Positions 1-7,857 of a DNA stretch of 32,139 nt are shown one piece after another. Position 1 is the stretch's first letter; every line of letters starts with the position of its first letter. A program made the position numbers and the translations under genes. The stretch comes from Micavibrio sp. UBA6145 (GTDB lineage: Bacteria > Pseudomonadota > Alphaproteobacteria > Micavibrionales > UBA1664): assembly GCA_002423205.1 (NCBI GenBank), contig DIUZ01000029.1, positions 1-32,139 on the forward strand, given 5' to 3'. Under the pieces are notes generated by a model. It saw only the letters and a list, made by a program, of their open reading frames with translations. It was not told the origin of the DNA and did not search any database.

Positions 1-188
1 GGCGATAAATCTTTGGTCCGAAGACGTCATACGGTATTAGCGTCAGTTTCCCGACGTTATTCCGTACCCAAGGGCACATTCCCACGCGTTACTCACCCGT
101 GCGCCACTAACCCGAAGGTTCGTTCGACTTGCATGTATTAGGCCTGCCGCCAGCGTTCGTTCTGAGCCAGAATCAAACTCTCAAGTTG
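1..188 (-). rRNA. rrs: 16S ribosomal RNA, 5' end only (partial)
   Basis: Read on the minus strand, the universal bacterial 27F site lies at 162-181, followed by the conserved GCTGGCGGCAGGCCTAA stretch, the short V1 hairpin and the GGCGCACGGGTGAGTAACGCGTGGG block. Counting back from the 27F site puts the mature 5' end near position 188. The rest of the gene, and presumably 23S and 5S, run off the left edge. The very short V1 loop and the V2 sequence look alphaproteobacterial. Genus-level placement is not possible from about 188 bases. Confidence 0.97.
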
Positions 189-620
189 AAATTTTGATCT
201 GACCATATCACTGACGTTTATGTTTCCGGGTAGGAAACAAAAACTCATTTGATCGGTCGATTAAATAAAATTGACTGACCTGCATGTATTATATTTTGCG
301 TATTTTGAATGCGAAATACTCATACAGCGATCAGTCGTCGTTGCGTCGTGAAGACGATCCAATCATGTAAACATGACTGAACACGGACCGCTGCCTGCGT
401 ATCTCTTTGATATCTTAAATCACGATGTTCAAAAACCGCGCCCGAAGCCGACCATCCTTGTACTGCGGGATGGTCTCCCGGGCAAAAATTCAAACCTTAA
501 GTTTGGATAACCGCGTTTTAGTTAAAAACCTATCCGCAGTCAAGACCTAAATTGGCTTGGTCCCAAACCGCAAAACCCTTTGTATTTCGGTCCGTTAGAA
601 CCGGTGGCTTCGCCGTTGGT
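189..620 (-). other. Transcribed leader of the rRNA operon
   Basis: This stretch of about 430 bases lies between the inferred transcription start (near 620) and the 16S 5' end, and holds no credible coding frame. It contains short inverted repeats, for example at 363-376 (TCATGT, AA, ACATGA) and 451-474 (ACCATCC paired with GGATGGT). These could take part in antitermination or RNase III processing. I could not find a convincing boxA, so the function of the hairpins is inference. Confidence 0.55.
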
Positions 621-627
621 GTCCGGT

Positions 628-657
628 CTTATAAGTGGTTTGGTTCCATCATGTCAA
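628..657 (-). promoter_or_regulatory. rRNA operon sigma-70-type promoter
   Basis: On the minus strand a perfect -35 hexamer TTGACA (652-657) is followed by an 18-base spacer and a near-consensus -10 TATAAG (628-633). This points to initiation around 620, reading toward the 16S gene. A near-consensus -35 together with the A/T-rich block directly upstream is the usual design of a strong rRNA promoter. Confidence 0.8.
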
Positions 658-701
658 ACAACTTTTTAAAAAAAGTTTAACTTTTCTTTTTATTATTCAT
701 C
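658..701 (-). promoter_or_regulatory. AT-rich UP-element-like block upstream of the rRNA promoter
   Basis: About 44 bases directly upstream of the TTGACA box are almost entirely A/T, with A-tracts and T-tracts in phase. UP elements that bind the RNA polymerase alpha C-terminal domain sit exactly here in strong rRNA promoters. Between this block and the terminator near 807 I see nothing else definable. Confidence 0.55.
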
Positions 702-786
702 ATCGCCTGCAACGCCAGTGAATCCGCGGCTTTGCGGGCATACAATTCAGAGTTGCAGAGATGATTTTGTGACTCGTTATGCGCGC

Positions 787-844
787 AAAAAAGAAACAAA
801 AACAGAATCAGGGCCGCCACGGTTTTTTCCGGTGCGGCCCTGAT
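787..844 (-). terminator. Rho-independent terminator after the mannitol dehydrogenase pair
   Basis: A perfect 11-base inverted repeat pairs ATCAGGGCCGC (807-817) with GCGGCCCTGAT (834-844) around a loop of about 16 bases. On the minus strand it is followed by a T-rich run (787-806). It starts 40 bases beyond the stop codon at 884, so it should end transcription of the leftward dehydrogenase genes before the rRNA promoter region. Confidence 0.8.
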
Positions 845-883
845 GCCTGAGGATCCTCATGACCCTTAAGTTACTGTATTTAC

Positions 884-2395
884 TTAGAAACCGAGGTTTT
901 TGGCGGTTTGGCGCATGGTTTCAAGCGTGCCGTGCGCGTAGAGAGACTCGAGATATTTCTTCGTCGGTTCAACACAACGCGGGTCATTTCCCAGTTCACC
1001 AAACAACTGCGTCATCGAGAAGAGCGCGGCCGGATTTGCACCGCCCTCAATCGCTTTCTCACGCAGTTGAGCAGCCAGCGGATGCTTGACCACGATATCG
1101 CGGCCAGTTTCGTCTTTTCCGCCACGAATGCGCTTCATCCAGCCCGCAAGCGCGAGTGCCAGAAGATCAATGCTTTCATTTGCTTTCAGACGATCACGAA
1201 TGGACGCAAGTACCGTGTTTAACGGTGCGTCCGTTGCAACACGCTGTACCGTGTCTTTGATTGCAGGGTTTGCAAAACGGTCGATGAGTTTCTTTTTGTA
1301 CGCAGGCAGATCAATACCCGGCACCGGCAGAAGCGTCTGGCCGGTTTCGTGGTCCATCAATGCCTGCATGTAAAGTTTGAACAGCGGATTCGCCATCGTT
1401 TCGTCGATGAATGTGTAGCCAGCGAGATCGCCCAGGCACGCCACAGCAAGGTGCGATGCGTTGAGCAGGCGCAGCTTCATGACTTCGTACGGTTCGACAT
1501 CAGGCACGAATTGCGCGCCGACATTTTCCCATGCCGGGCGGCCGGCGACGAATTTGTCCTCGATCACCCACTGGGTGAAGGATTCGCACACCACAGGCCA
1601 TGCATCGGCCACGCCCAGGGTATCCTGCACATAGGCAAGGTCTTCGGGCTTGGTGACCGGCGTAATGCGGTCAACCATGGTGTTGGGGAAGGATGCATTG
1701 GCTTCGATCCATGCGCCAAGCTTGGCATCACGGACGTTGGCATAGGCCAGCACCGCATCGCGCACGACGTAGCCATTGTGCTGGATGTTGTCGCAGGACA
1801 GGGTCGTGAAGGCTTTGCCGCCCTTCTGCATGCGGCGGTTATACGATTCCACGATGATACCGATGGCCGTACGCGGTGCCGTCGGGTTGGCGAGGTCAGC
1901 CGCAGCCGCGGGGTTTTGCGGATCAAACTTTTTCGTATCGGAATTCAGGCAATAACCGTTTTCCGTGACGGTCAGGGATACGATTTTGGTCGTGTCCTTT
2001 TCGATCTGGGCCAGCAGGGATTCCGAGGATTCGCCAGCGAAAATGATCTGGTTGGCGGCACCGATGACGGTGGCTTTTTCCTGAGCGCCTTCGCGTTCAA
2101 CCAGCGTGTACAGGCAATCCTGCGGGACGAGCGCGTCCTGCATTTTCTTGTCGCCCGGCATCAGACCGGCACCGGCAATGGCCCAGGATGCGTTGGCGGC
2201 GAAATCCTTCTGCATGAGTTCATGCGTATAGCGCGCCATGTGGGCGCGGTGGAAACCACCAAAGCCCAAGTGGACGATGCCCGTGGTCAGCTTAGCGCGG
2301 TCATATGTGGGGGTTTCGATAGTGGCGGGAAGCGACGACAGGTTGGATTGCTTAAGGGCAATCGCGTTTGTCTGCGTAGCGGGAGATGCGGTCAT
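884..2395 (-). CDS. Mannitol dehydrogenase family oxidoreductase (MDH-1)
   Basis: Long-chain polyol dehydrogenase of about 503 residues, in the family of mannitol 2-dehydrogenase, fructuronate reductase and tagaturonate reductase. These enzymes interconvert a polyol or uronate with its keto form using NAD(P). The N-terminal nucleotide-binding motif GFGGFHRAH is intact (about 44-52). An Asn in the SCDNIQHNG block (about 203) and the catalytic KLRLLNASH block (Lys about 307, Asn about 312, His about 315) match the residues known from Pseudomonas fluorescens mannitol dehydrogenase. I chose ATG at 2395 over an upstream TTG at 2413 because AAAGGAG lies 7 bases before it. It is the downstream partner of a diverged paralogue 68 bases upstream, is probably co-transcribed, and is followed by a strong terminator. 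The intact HRAH motif suggests mannitol or arabinitol-type activity, but the substrate cannot be fixed. Confidence 0.9.
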   Translation of the reverse strand: MTASPATQTNAIALKQSNLSSLPATIETPTYDRAKLTTGIVHLGFGGFHRAHMARYTHELMQKDFAANASWAIAGAGLMPGDKKMQDALVPQDCLYTLVEREGAQEKATVIGAANQIIFAGESSESLLAQIEKDTTKIVSLTVTENGYCLNSDTKKFDPQNPAAAADLANPTAPRTAIGIIVESYNRRMQKGGKAFTTLSCDNIQHNGYVVRDAVLAYANVRDAKLGAWIEANASFPNTMVDRITPVTKPEDLAYVQDTLGVADAWPVVCESFTQWVIEDKFVAGRPAWENVGAQFVPDVEPYEVMKLRLLNASHLAVACLGDLAGYTFIDETMANPLFKLYMQALMDHETGQTLLPVPGIDLPAYKKKLIDRFANPAIKDTVQRVATDAPLNTVLASIRDRLKANESIDLLALALAGWMKRIRGGKDETGRDIVVKHPLAAQLREKAIEGGANPAALFSMTQLFGELGNDPRCVEPTKKYLESLYAHGTLETMRQTAKNLGF

Positions 2396-2405
2396 GGGTG
2401 GACTC

Positions 2406-2448
2406 CTTTGCAAGGTTTCCCGCCGTTTTTAGCGGGAAACCAGCAAAG
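2406..2448 (-). promoter_or_regulatory. Intercistronic hairpin overlapping the MDH-1 ribosome binding site
   Basis: A 10-base perfect stem (2414-2423 with 2432-2441, 8-base loop) is extended by a second 6-base stem (2406-2411 with 2443-2448), separated by a small bulge. On the minus strand the hairpin follows the MDH-2 stop and ends inside the Shine-Dalgarno AAAGGAG (2403-2409) of MDH-1. No U-tract follows, so it does not look like a terminator. It more likely sets translation or mRNA stability of the second gene. Confidence 0.6.
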
Positions 2449-2463
2449 GGTCCAGAATCTTAA

Positions 2464-4089
2464 TTAGAACGCAGGGCGCGGCGTGGATGCCTTTGTACCG
2501 CTGACATCAGCGGCAACATCCTTACCCGTCGTTTGAGCCTTCGGACCGGTTGCTGCAGCGCCAAAGATACCGTTGGTCGTTGCATCATCCATGCGCGGTG
2601 TGGAGGCGTGGTCCGGGTTGAACGCAGCGCGGGTGGTGCCGGTTGCACGCAGCATGGTGGCCTGCACGCCCGTTGTGTCCAGCTGGCGCAGGTATTTCGC
2701 CACAGGGCCTACGAAGCGGTCATCCTGACCCAGATCACCGAACAGCGACACGAGGCCGAGCTGCGGCATCGGGTCGGAATTGGCGGCGCCTTCATTGCCA
2801 AGGCGTGCCAGTTCGTCTTTCAGCGGGTGTTTAACGACAATCTCAGCGCCCTTTTCATTCAGGCCGCCGCGGGTGCGCTTGAGCCACGCCGCCGCGATCA
2901 GCGACAGAAGTTCGATCGGCTGGTTATTGTCCAGACGCTCGCGCACCGTATCGACCAGCACCTGCAGGGGTGCATCGGTTGCAACACGCTGCGTGGTGTC
3001 GTCGACAGCCGGGTTCACAAAGCGTTCCACGAGAGTTTTCTTGTAAACAGGAAGGTCGATTCCCGGGACTTCCGGAACGGTAGGTCCTGTTTCCTTGTCC
3101 ATGAGCTGGCTCATGAAATCCTGGAAAACCTTGTGCGACATGGTTTCGTCGATGCCCTTCAGACCCGCCAGATCACCAAGGCAGGCAATGCCCAGATGGC
3201 TGACGTTGAGCAGGCGCAGCTTCATGATTTCATACGGGGTCACGTCGCCGACAAACTGGACGCCGACATTTTCAAACGCCGGACGACCGTTGATGTAGTT
3301 GTCTTCAACCACCCACTGCGTGAATTCTTCCGTCGGGGTGACCTGGTTATCCTGCAGGCCGGTCAGTTCAACCACGCGATCTTTGTGTTTTTGCGCGGTT
3401 TTGACGGCAATACGGTCGACCATGCCGTTCGGGAACGCGGTGTTGTCTTGCGCATATTCAACCAGACCCGGATCCCAGGCATTGATGAAGGTCATCACGG
3501 CCTGACGCGTGTAATCACCGTTATGCACGATGTTATCAAGCGACTGGATGGTGAAGCCCGGCAGGCCCGCATCGCGGCGGGCTTTCAGGGCGTGAGCCAT
3601 GTAGCCGAGGAAGGTTTTCGGCTGTGATGCGGTCAGGTCATGCTGGATGTCTGCATGATCCATCATCAGTTGACCGTGCGAGTCGAGGTAGTAACCGTTT
3701 GCGGTCATCGCCATGGCGACAATGCGCGTATCCAGCGATGCCAATTGGTCAATCACGCTTTGCGGATTTTCCGGTGCGTACAGAACATCGGTGACAGTGC
3801 CGACGATGGTGGCTTGCTTGCTATCAGCGACCAGGGTGTACAGACCATCCTGTGCCTTTGCATTATCGCGCGTAGCGGTGCCGGTGAGGCTGACGCCGAC
3901 GATGCCGTAGTCCATCGCCTCGCCCTGCTGTTGCAGGTCGTGGAGATATTTGACGAAGTGGCTGCGGGCGAAATTGCCGAGACCGAACATGACAACGCCG
4001 GATTTCAGGGCGCTGCGGTCATAGGCGGGGATTTCTACATTGTGTTGGGATTGATCGATTTGAGAGAGAGAGGCTTGTGTTAAAAGCAT
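2464..4089 (-). CDS. Mannitol dehydrogenase family oxidoreductase, divergent paralogue (MDH-2)
   Basis: Protein of 541 residues, clearly a paralogue of the gene downstream. It keeps the Asn-containing LDNIVHNG block (about 184-191) and the catalytic KLRLLNVSH block (Lys 290, Asn 295, His 298). Two things set it apart. The N-terminal motif reads GLGNFARSH (36-44) where the family usually has G-x-G-x-F-HRAH. A low-complexity tail of about 59 residues (483-541), rich in Thr, Ala, Asp and Pro, follows the point where MDH-1 ends. The start is ATG at 4089 with AAGGG 7 bases upstream; that site lies in a weak inverted repeat (CCTTAA/TTAAGG, 4098-4114). It is first of a probable two-gene unit. A different substrate from MDH-1 is plausible but unproven. 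Confidence 0.87.
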   Translation of the reverse strand: MLLTQASLSQIDQSQHNVEIPAYDRSALKSGVVMFGLGNFARSHFVKYLHDLQQQGEAMDYGIVGVSLTGTATRDNAKAQDGLYTLVADSKQATIVGTVTDVLYAPENPQSVIDQLASLDTRIVAMAMTANGYYLDSHGQLMMDHADIQHDLTASQPKTFLGYMAHALKARRDAGLPGFTIQSLDNIVHNGDYTRQAVMTFINAWDPGLVEYAQDNTAFPNGMVDRIAVKTAQKHKDRVVELTGLQDNQVTPTEEFTQWVVEDNYINGRPAFENVGVQFVGDVTPYEIMKLRLLNVSHLGIACLGDLAGLKGIDETMSHKVFQDFMSQLMDKETGPTVPEVPGIDLPVYKKTLVERFVNPAVDDTTQRVATDAPLQVLVDTVRERLDNNQPIELLSLIAAAWLKRTRGGLNEKGAEIVVKHPLKDELARLGNEGAANSDPMPQLGLVSLFGDLGQDDRFVGPVAKYLRQLDTTGVQATMLRATGTTRAAFNPDHASTPRMDDATTNGIFGAAATGPKAQTTGKDVAADVSGTKASTPRPAF

Positions 4090-4209
4090 GTCGTGACCCT
4101 TAAAAGTATTAAGGTTAACTGGGAAGCCGCTAAACTACCCAAATAATTGTCATAAGGCAATTTAAATAACCCCATCCAGCTCTTTGGATTTTCATCATTT
4201 TCTGCTGCT

Positions 4210-4644
4210 TTACAGCAAACCTAGCGCCTTGAGTTCATTGGCCATTTCGGCAGGCATATCGTCATCGGCATTATCACGCAGAATACCGAGGTCGCGGGGG
4301 GCCTTGGCGGGATCGAGATAACGCCAGCCCTGGAACGGTTTCTGGGCGACCGGCAGGACGCGGATCAACTGGGGTTCGAGGAAGATTTTACAGTACGACG
4401 TGCCGTCCGAATCCTCGACTTTGCGGATATCCAGAATCTTACGGCGAATCTGGATGATGCTGCGGATGACGGAATAGACGCTGCCGCCGTCGAGCAGTTC
4501 GTCGATGCGTTTGGGTGAATTCCGGGTGTGAATGGCGACATACTCGCCGATTCCCTTTTCGCGGCGGATTTCCCTTTTCACGATAGCCTGCATCTCGGCC
4601 AGATCCTCGACGCCGGCGGCCATTCTTAAAAGGTGGATAGTCAT
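4210..4644 (-). CDS. DUF1489 family protein
   Basis: Cytosolic protein of 144 residues recognised as DUF1489, a small family of unknown function common in alphaproteobacteria. The N-terminus MTIHLLRMAAGVEDLAE, the central basic IQIRRKILDIRKVEDSDG stretch and the C-terminal RVLPVAQKPFQGWRYL motif followed by an acidic tail are the parts I recognise. The start is ATG at 4644 with AGGAAAAG upstream. It is divergent from the polysaccharide export gene. If that gene starts at its earliest ATG (4643), the two start codons overlap. No function is known to me. Confidence 0.85.
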   Translation of the reverse strand: MTIHLLRMAAGVEDLAEMQAIVKREIRREKGIGEYVAIHTRNSPKRIDELLDGGSVYSVIRSIIQIRRKILDIRKVEDSDGTSYCKIFLEPQLIRVLPVAQKPFQGWRYLDPAKAPRDLGILRDNADDDMPAEMANELKALGLL

Positions 4645-7198
4645 GGTGTTTGGACTTTTCCTGTATGCAATTCCCCATATAATTGCATGGTTATTTAGCG
4701 TTCAAGGGGACAGCGTTTTGAAGTCATTGCCGTTGCTGGTGTTCAGTTATGTGGCGGCGCTTGGCGTTGCGGTCAAGGATGTTCATGCGCAGGACGTGAT
4801 TGATCCCCCTTTAAGCGCGCCGGTGGCCCAGACGCCGGATGAAGATATCCAAAGCACGGACGATGTCAGCCTGAATGCGCTGAACGATATGCTGCCCGCG
4901 CACCTGCGTACACCCCTGCCCGTTGGTAATGCCAAAAATGCGCCGCGCACGATTCCCGATGTGACGGATGAAAACACGAAAACGACGCCTGCAACACGGA
5001 TCGAACAATTTTACCGCGACATCTCGGGCGATTCGAGCATTGCGCAGTTTGGGTACGATTTCCTGAACACGCCGTCCATCAATGCGGCCAGCATGACGCC
5101 AACGGTGGGTGAAGTGCAGGACAATTACGTACTGGGCGTGGGCGACCGCCTGAACATCGCGTTCCTGGGGGAACGTAAAGACCATGAAACATATGCCATC
5201 GACCGCAGCGGCACGCTGAACATTGACCTGATGCCCCCCGTTGCGGCGGCGGGTAAGACGCTGGGCGCCTTGCGCGCCGATATCCAGCGCATGATGCAGG
5301 CGCAGAGCTATCACGGCGACATCTATATCAGCCTTGAACATGTGCGCCAGATTGGCGTGCTGGTGGCGGGGTACGTGAAGCAGCCGGGCCGTCATTCCTT
5401 AAGCCCGTTGCAAACCGTGCTGGAAGCACTGGTGCAAAGCGGCGGCGCGACATCTGATGGATCACTGCGCCAGATTCGCCTGATCCGCGACGGCACCAGC
5501 ACACCGATTGATCTGTATGCCGTCATGAACGGACACGACACATCGACATTGCCGACATTGCAGGACGGCGACCGCATCATCGTGCCGCCGCTGGGTGCAA
5601 CCATTGCCGTAACCGGCGATGTGCGCAAACCTGCGATTTATGAATTGCCGCAATCGGGCCGCATGGACAGTGCGCTGGCGGTGGAAATGGCGGGCGGTTT
5701 CCTGTCTGCTGGGCAGAACCGCATGGTGATGATGTCGCCCAAGGGCAATGGCAGCCGCGTGGCACAGCCCGTTTCATCCGGCACGCCGGTCAATTTGAGC
5801 GACGGTACGATTCTGGCCGTGAACCGCACGCTGGACCGGTCCGCCGGGTCGTTCCAGTTGTCGGGTGAAACGCGCAGCCCGGGTACGTTTGCATTGTCGC
5901 AATACAAAAAACTCTCCGCCCTGCTGCGCTCCAGCCAGGCGTTTGGCGATGACGTGTATCCGTTGCTGGGGGTCATCACCCGCCGGCGTGATGCCGAACT
6001 GACGCAGGATCTGGTGGCGTTTTCGCCGCAGGACGTGTTTGCCGGACGCGGTGACATGACATTGCAGGACGGCGACGATGTGCGCCTGCTTTCGCATGAT
6101 GCCGTGCAATCCATCATCACAAAAAAACCGACCGAAGACGTACCGCCGCTGGTGGCGACATTCGTGCGCGAACATATGGTCAGCCTGCAGGGCGCGGTGC
6201 GCCTGCCCGGTTCGTGGCCTGTTGCGGGGCCGGTGCCGGTGGCACGCCTGCTGAATGTTGCGGGCGGTGCGTTGACCGACGCCGATCTGTCGCGCGTGGA
6301 AATCAACCGCAACAATGTCGGGTTTACGCCTGTATCGTCCGGCGCGGTCAGTCACCGCGATACGGTCAATCTCTCGCATGAAAATGCCAACGCCATTACC
6401 GTGACTTCGGGCGACGCCGTGCGCATTCCGGACCGGTTTGAAGCGGTCACGCGCCAGAGCGTGACACTGAAGGGCGAAGTCAAAAACCCCGGTACATACG
6501 ACCTGATGCGGGGCGATACCCTGCTGACCCTGATCGATCGCGCGGGTGGGCTTACGGATCAGGCGTATTCGCCCGGCACCGTGTTTTCGCGCGCGTCCGA
6601 GCGCAAGCGCGAGAAGGAAAAATACAATATCGCCGCGCATGATCTGGAACGGTCCATCGCCATGGCCGCCGATACCAAGGACGGCAAGGTCAACATGGAA
6701 CAGATGGCCATGGCCAAGGAACTGGTCGATGAAATGAAAACCATCGACCCGGTCGGCCGCATCACGGTGCAGGCGGACCCCGGCGTATTGCGTGACGACC
6801 CGGCGCAGGACATTCTGCTGGAAACCGGCGATGTCGTGTATGTGCCCAAGCGCCCCTTAACCGTGCGCGTCACAGGCGAGGTCATGAACCCCGTGAACCT
6901 GCAATTCCGTGCCGACAAGACATCCCGCGACTACCTGGCCGAGGCCGGCGGTGTAACCATGCATGCAGACAACAGCCGCGCGTTCATCCTTTTCCCGGAT
7001 GGATCGGCGCAACCGCTACGATCCACCAAGTTTGCATCATTCAGGCCGTTGATGATTGTGCCCGGTTCAACCATCATTGTACCGCGCGACCCTAAGCCGT
7101 TCGATTTCATCGAATCCGCCAAGGATATCTCGCAGATTTTATCCAATATCGCGATCACAGGCCTATACGCCGACGATCTGCTGGACCGGGGCAATTAA
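4643..7198 (+). CDS. Polysaccharide export outer-membrane (OPX/Wza-like) protein with multiple SLBB repeats
   Basis: OPX-type protein that should form or line the outer-membrane exit channel for a capsule, exopolysaccharide or O-antigen-like polymer. A Poly_export domain begins near residue 160 (YVLGVGDRLNIAFLGE). About six SLBB-like segments follow, each opening with a G-x-V-x-x-P-G-type motif, near residues 238, 321, 402, 512, 607 and 741. A charged helical insertion (about 650-710) lies between the fifth and sixth. At about 850 residues it is far longer than E. coli Wza (379). ATG at 4643 has AAAGGTGG 6 bases upstream. A TTG at 4718 with AAGGGG 8 bases upstream gives a better signal peptide (LPLLVFSYVAALGVAV, cleaved after VHA), so 4718 may be the true start. 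The stop overlaps the next start (TAATG), implying coupling with the GT2 gene. Confidence 0.9.
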   Translation: MVFGLFLYAIPHIIAWLFSVQGDSVLKSLPLLVFSYVAALGVAVKDVHAQDVIDPPLSAPVAQTPDEDIQSTDDVSLNALNDMLPAHLRTPLPVGNAKNAPRTIPDVTDENTKTTPATRIEQFYRDISGDSSIAQFGYDFLNTPSINAASMTPTVGEVQDNYVLGVGDRLNIAFLGERKDHETYAIDRSGTLNIDLMPPVAAAGKTLGALRADIQRMMQAQSYHGDIYISLEHVRQIGVLVAGYVKQPGRHSLSPLQTVLEALVQSGGATSDGSLRQIRLIRDGTSTPIDLYAVMNGHDTSTLPTLQDGDRIIVPPLGATIAVTGDVRKPAIYELPQSGRMDSALAVEMAGGFLSAGQNRMVMMSPKGNGSRVAQPVSSGTPVNLSDGTILAVNRTLDRSAGSFQLSGETRSPGTFALSQYKKLSALLRSSQAFGDDVYPLLGVITRRRDAELTQDLVAFSPQDVFAGRGDMTLQDGDDVRLLSHDAVQSIITKKPTEDVPPLVATFVREHMVSLQGAVRLPGSWPVAGPVPVARLLNVAGGALTDADLSRVEINRNNVGFTPVSSGAVSHRDTVNLSHENANAITVTSGDAVRIPDRFEAVTRQSVTLKGEVKNPGTYDLMRGDTLLTLIDRAGGLTDQAYSPGTVFSRASERKREKEKYNIAAHDLERSIAMAADTKDGKVNMEQMAMAKELVDEMKTIDPVGRITVQADPGVLRDDPAQDILLETGDVVYVPKRPLTVRVTGEVMNPVNLQFRADKTSRDYLAEAGGVTMHADNSRAFILFPDGSAQPLRSTKFASFRPLMIVPGSTIIVPRDPKPFDFIESAKDISQILSNIAITGLYADDLLDRGN

Positions 7199-7857
7199 TG
7201 CTGTTTTCGATCATCACCATCACCAAGGGCAACCCGGACGGGTATGAACGCACGCGCGACAGCGTGAAATCGCAGAACTTTTTCGATTTCGAATGGGTCG
7301 TGGTGGACGGCGACATTGAAGAGGACGACGGCATTTACGATGCCATGAACAAGGGTATCAAGCGGTCGACCGGCACATTCATGATATTCATGAATGCGGG
7401 CGATACGTTTGCCGGCCCCGATGTCCTGTCACGCATGGCATCATTTGCGTCTTATGATTTTCTGTATGGCGATGCCATTGAGGACGGGCATGTGAAGCCT
7501 GCGCATCACAATATTGCCTACGGTATGCCGACGCATCACCAGGCCATGGCCTTCCGCCGCAGTGATCTGCGTTACGATCTGAAATACGAGATTGCCGCCG
7601 ATTACAAATACACGGCGCAGGCGATGGCCAAGGGCCGCTGTAAGTATCTGAGCTTTCCGGTTTGCGTGTTTGAACAGGGCGGCGTATCGCAAAGAAGCAC
7701 TACTCTGGCACGGGATGAACAAAAGATGATCCGCAAAGAACTAGGCATTCGTGCGCCTTTAGCGCCGGTGGTCCAACTGGCGAGCCTTTTGGTGAAAAAA
7801 GCGACGCCGAAGCTTTACTGGATGCTGCGCAAGCGCCTGATCACATCGCGCGCGTAA
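7198..7857 (+). CDS. Family 2 glycosyltransferase (WcaE-like)
   Basis: Small GT2 of 219 residues with GT-A hallmarks: N-terminal FSIITITKGN, a FEWVVVDGD metal/nucleotide-binding segment near residue 40, GIYDAMNKGI at about 50-59, and FMIFMNAGDTF near 65-75. The DNGIYDAMNKG-like pattern resembles colanic-acid-type transferases such as WcaE. It presumably adds one sugar to a lipid-linked repeat on the cytoplasmic face. It starts one base before the OPX stop ends (TAATG), so it is translationally coupled to export. Its 3' end overlaps the convergent GT2 gene by 43 bases. Donor and acceptor sugars cannot be inferred. Confidence 0.88.
   Translation: MLFSIITITKGNPDGYERTRDSVKSQNFFDFEWVVVDGDIEEDDGIYDAMNKGIKRSTGTFMIFMNAGDTFAGPDVLSRMASFASYDFLYGDAIEDGHVKPAHHNIAYGMPTHHQAMAFRRSDLRYDLKYEIAADYKYTAQAMAKGRCKYLSFPVCVFEQGGVSQRSTTLARDEQKMIRKELGIRAPLAPVVQLASLLVKKATPKLYWMLRKRLITSRA

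Noticed and set aside
189..883. Small plus-strand frames in the rRNA upstream region (for example 859-1089)
   Set aside because: They lack ribosome binding sites and overlap a promoter, a terminator or the antisense of MDH-1.
2406..2448. Terminator between MDH-2 and MDH-1
   Set aside because: The hairpin is strong but has no T-run on the minus strand and runs into the next ribosome binding site, so a control element is more likely.
1349..2467. Long plus-strand open frame (372 codons) opposite MDH-1
   Set aside because: It lies antisense over a gene with clear family motifs and a good ribosome binding site; His/Arg/Phe-rich composition is typical of a shadow frame.
2533..3627. Long plus-strand open frame (364 codons) opposite MDH-2
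   Set aside because: Antisense shadow of a clear enzyme gene in a GC-rich genome; no recognisable domain.
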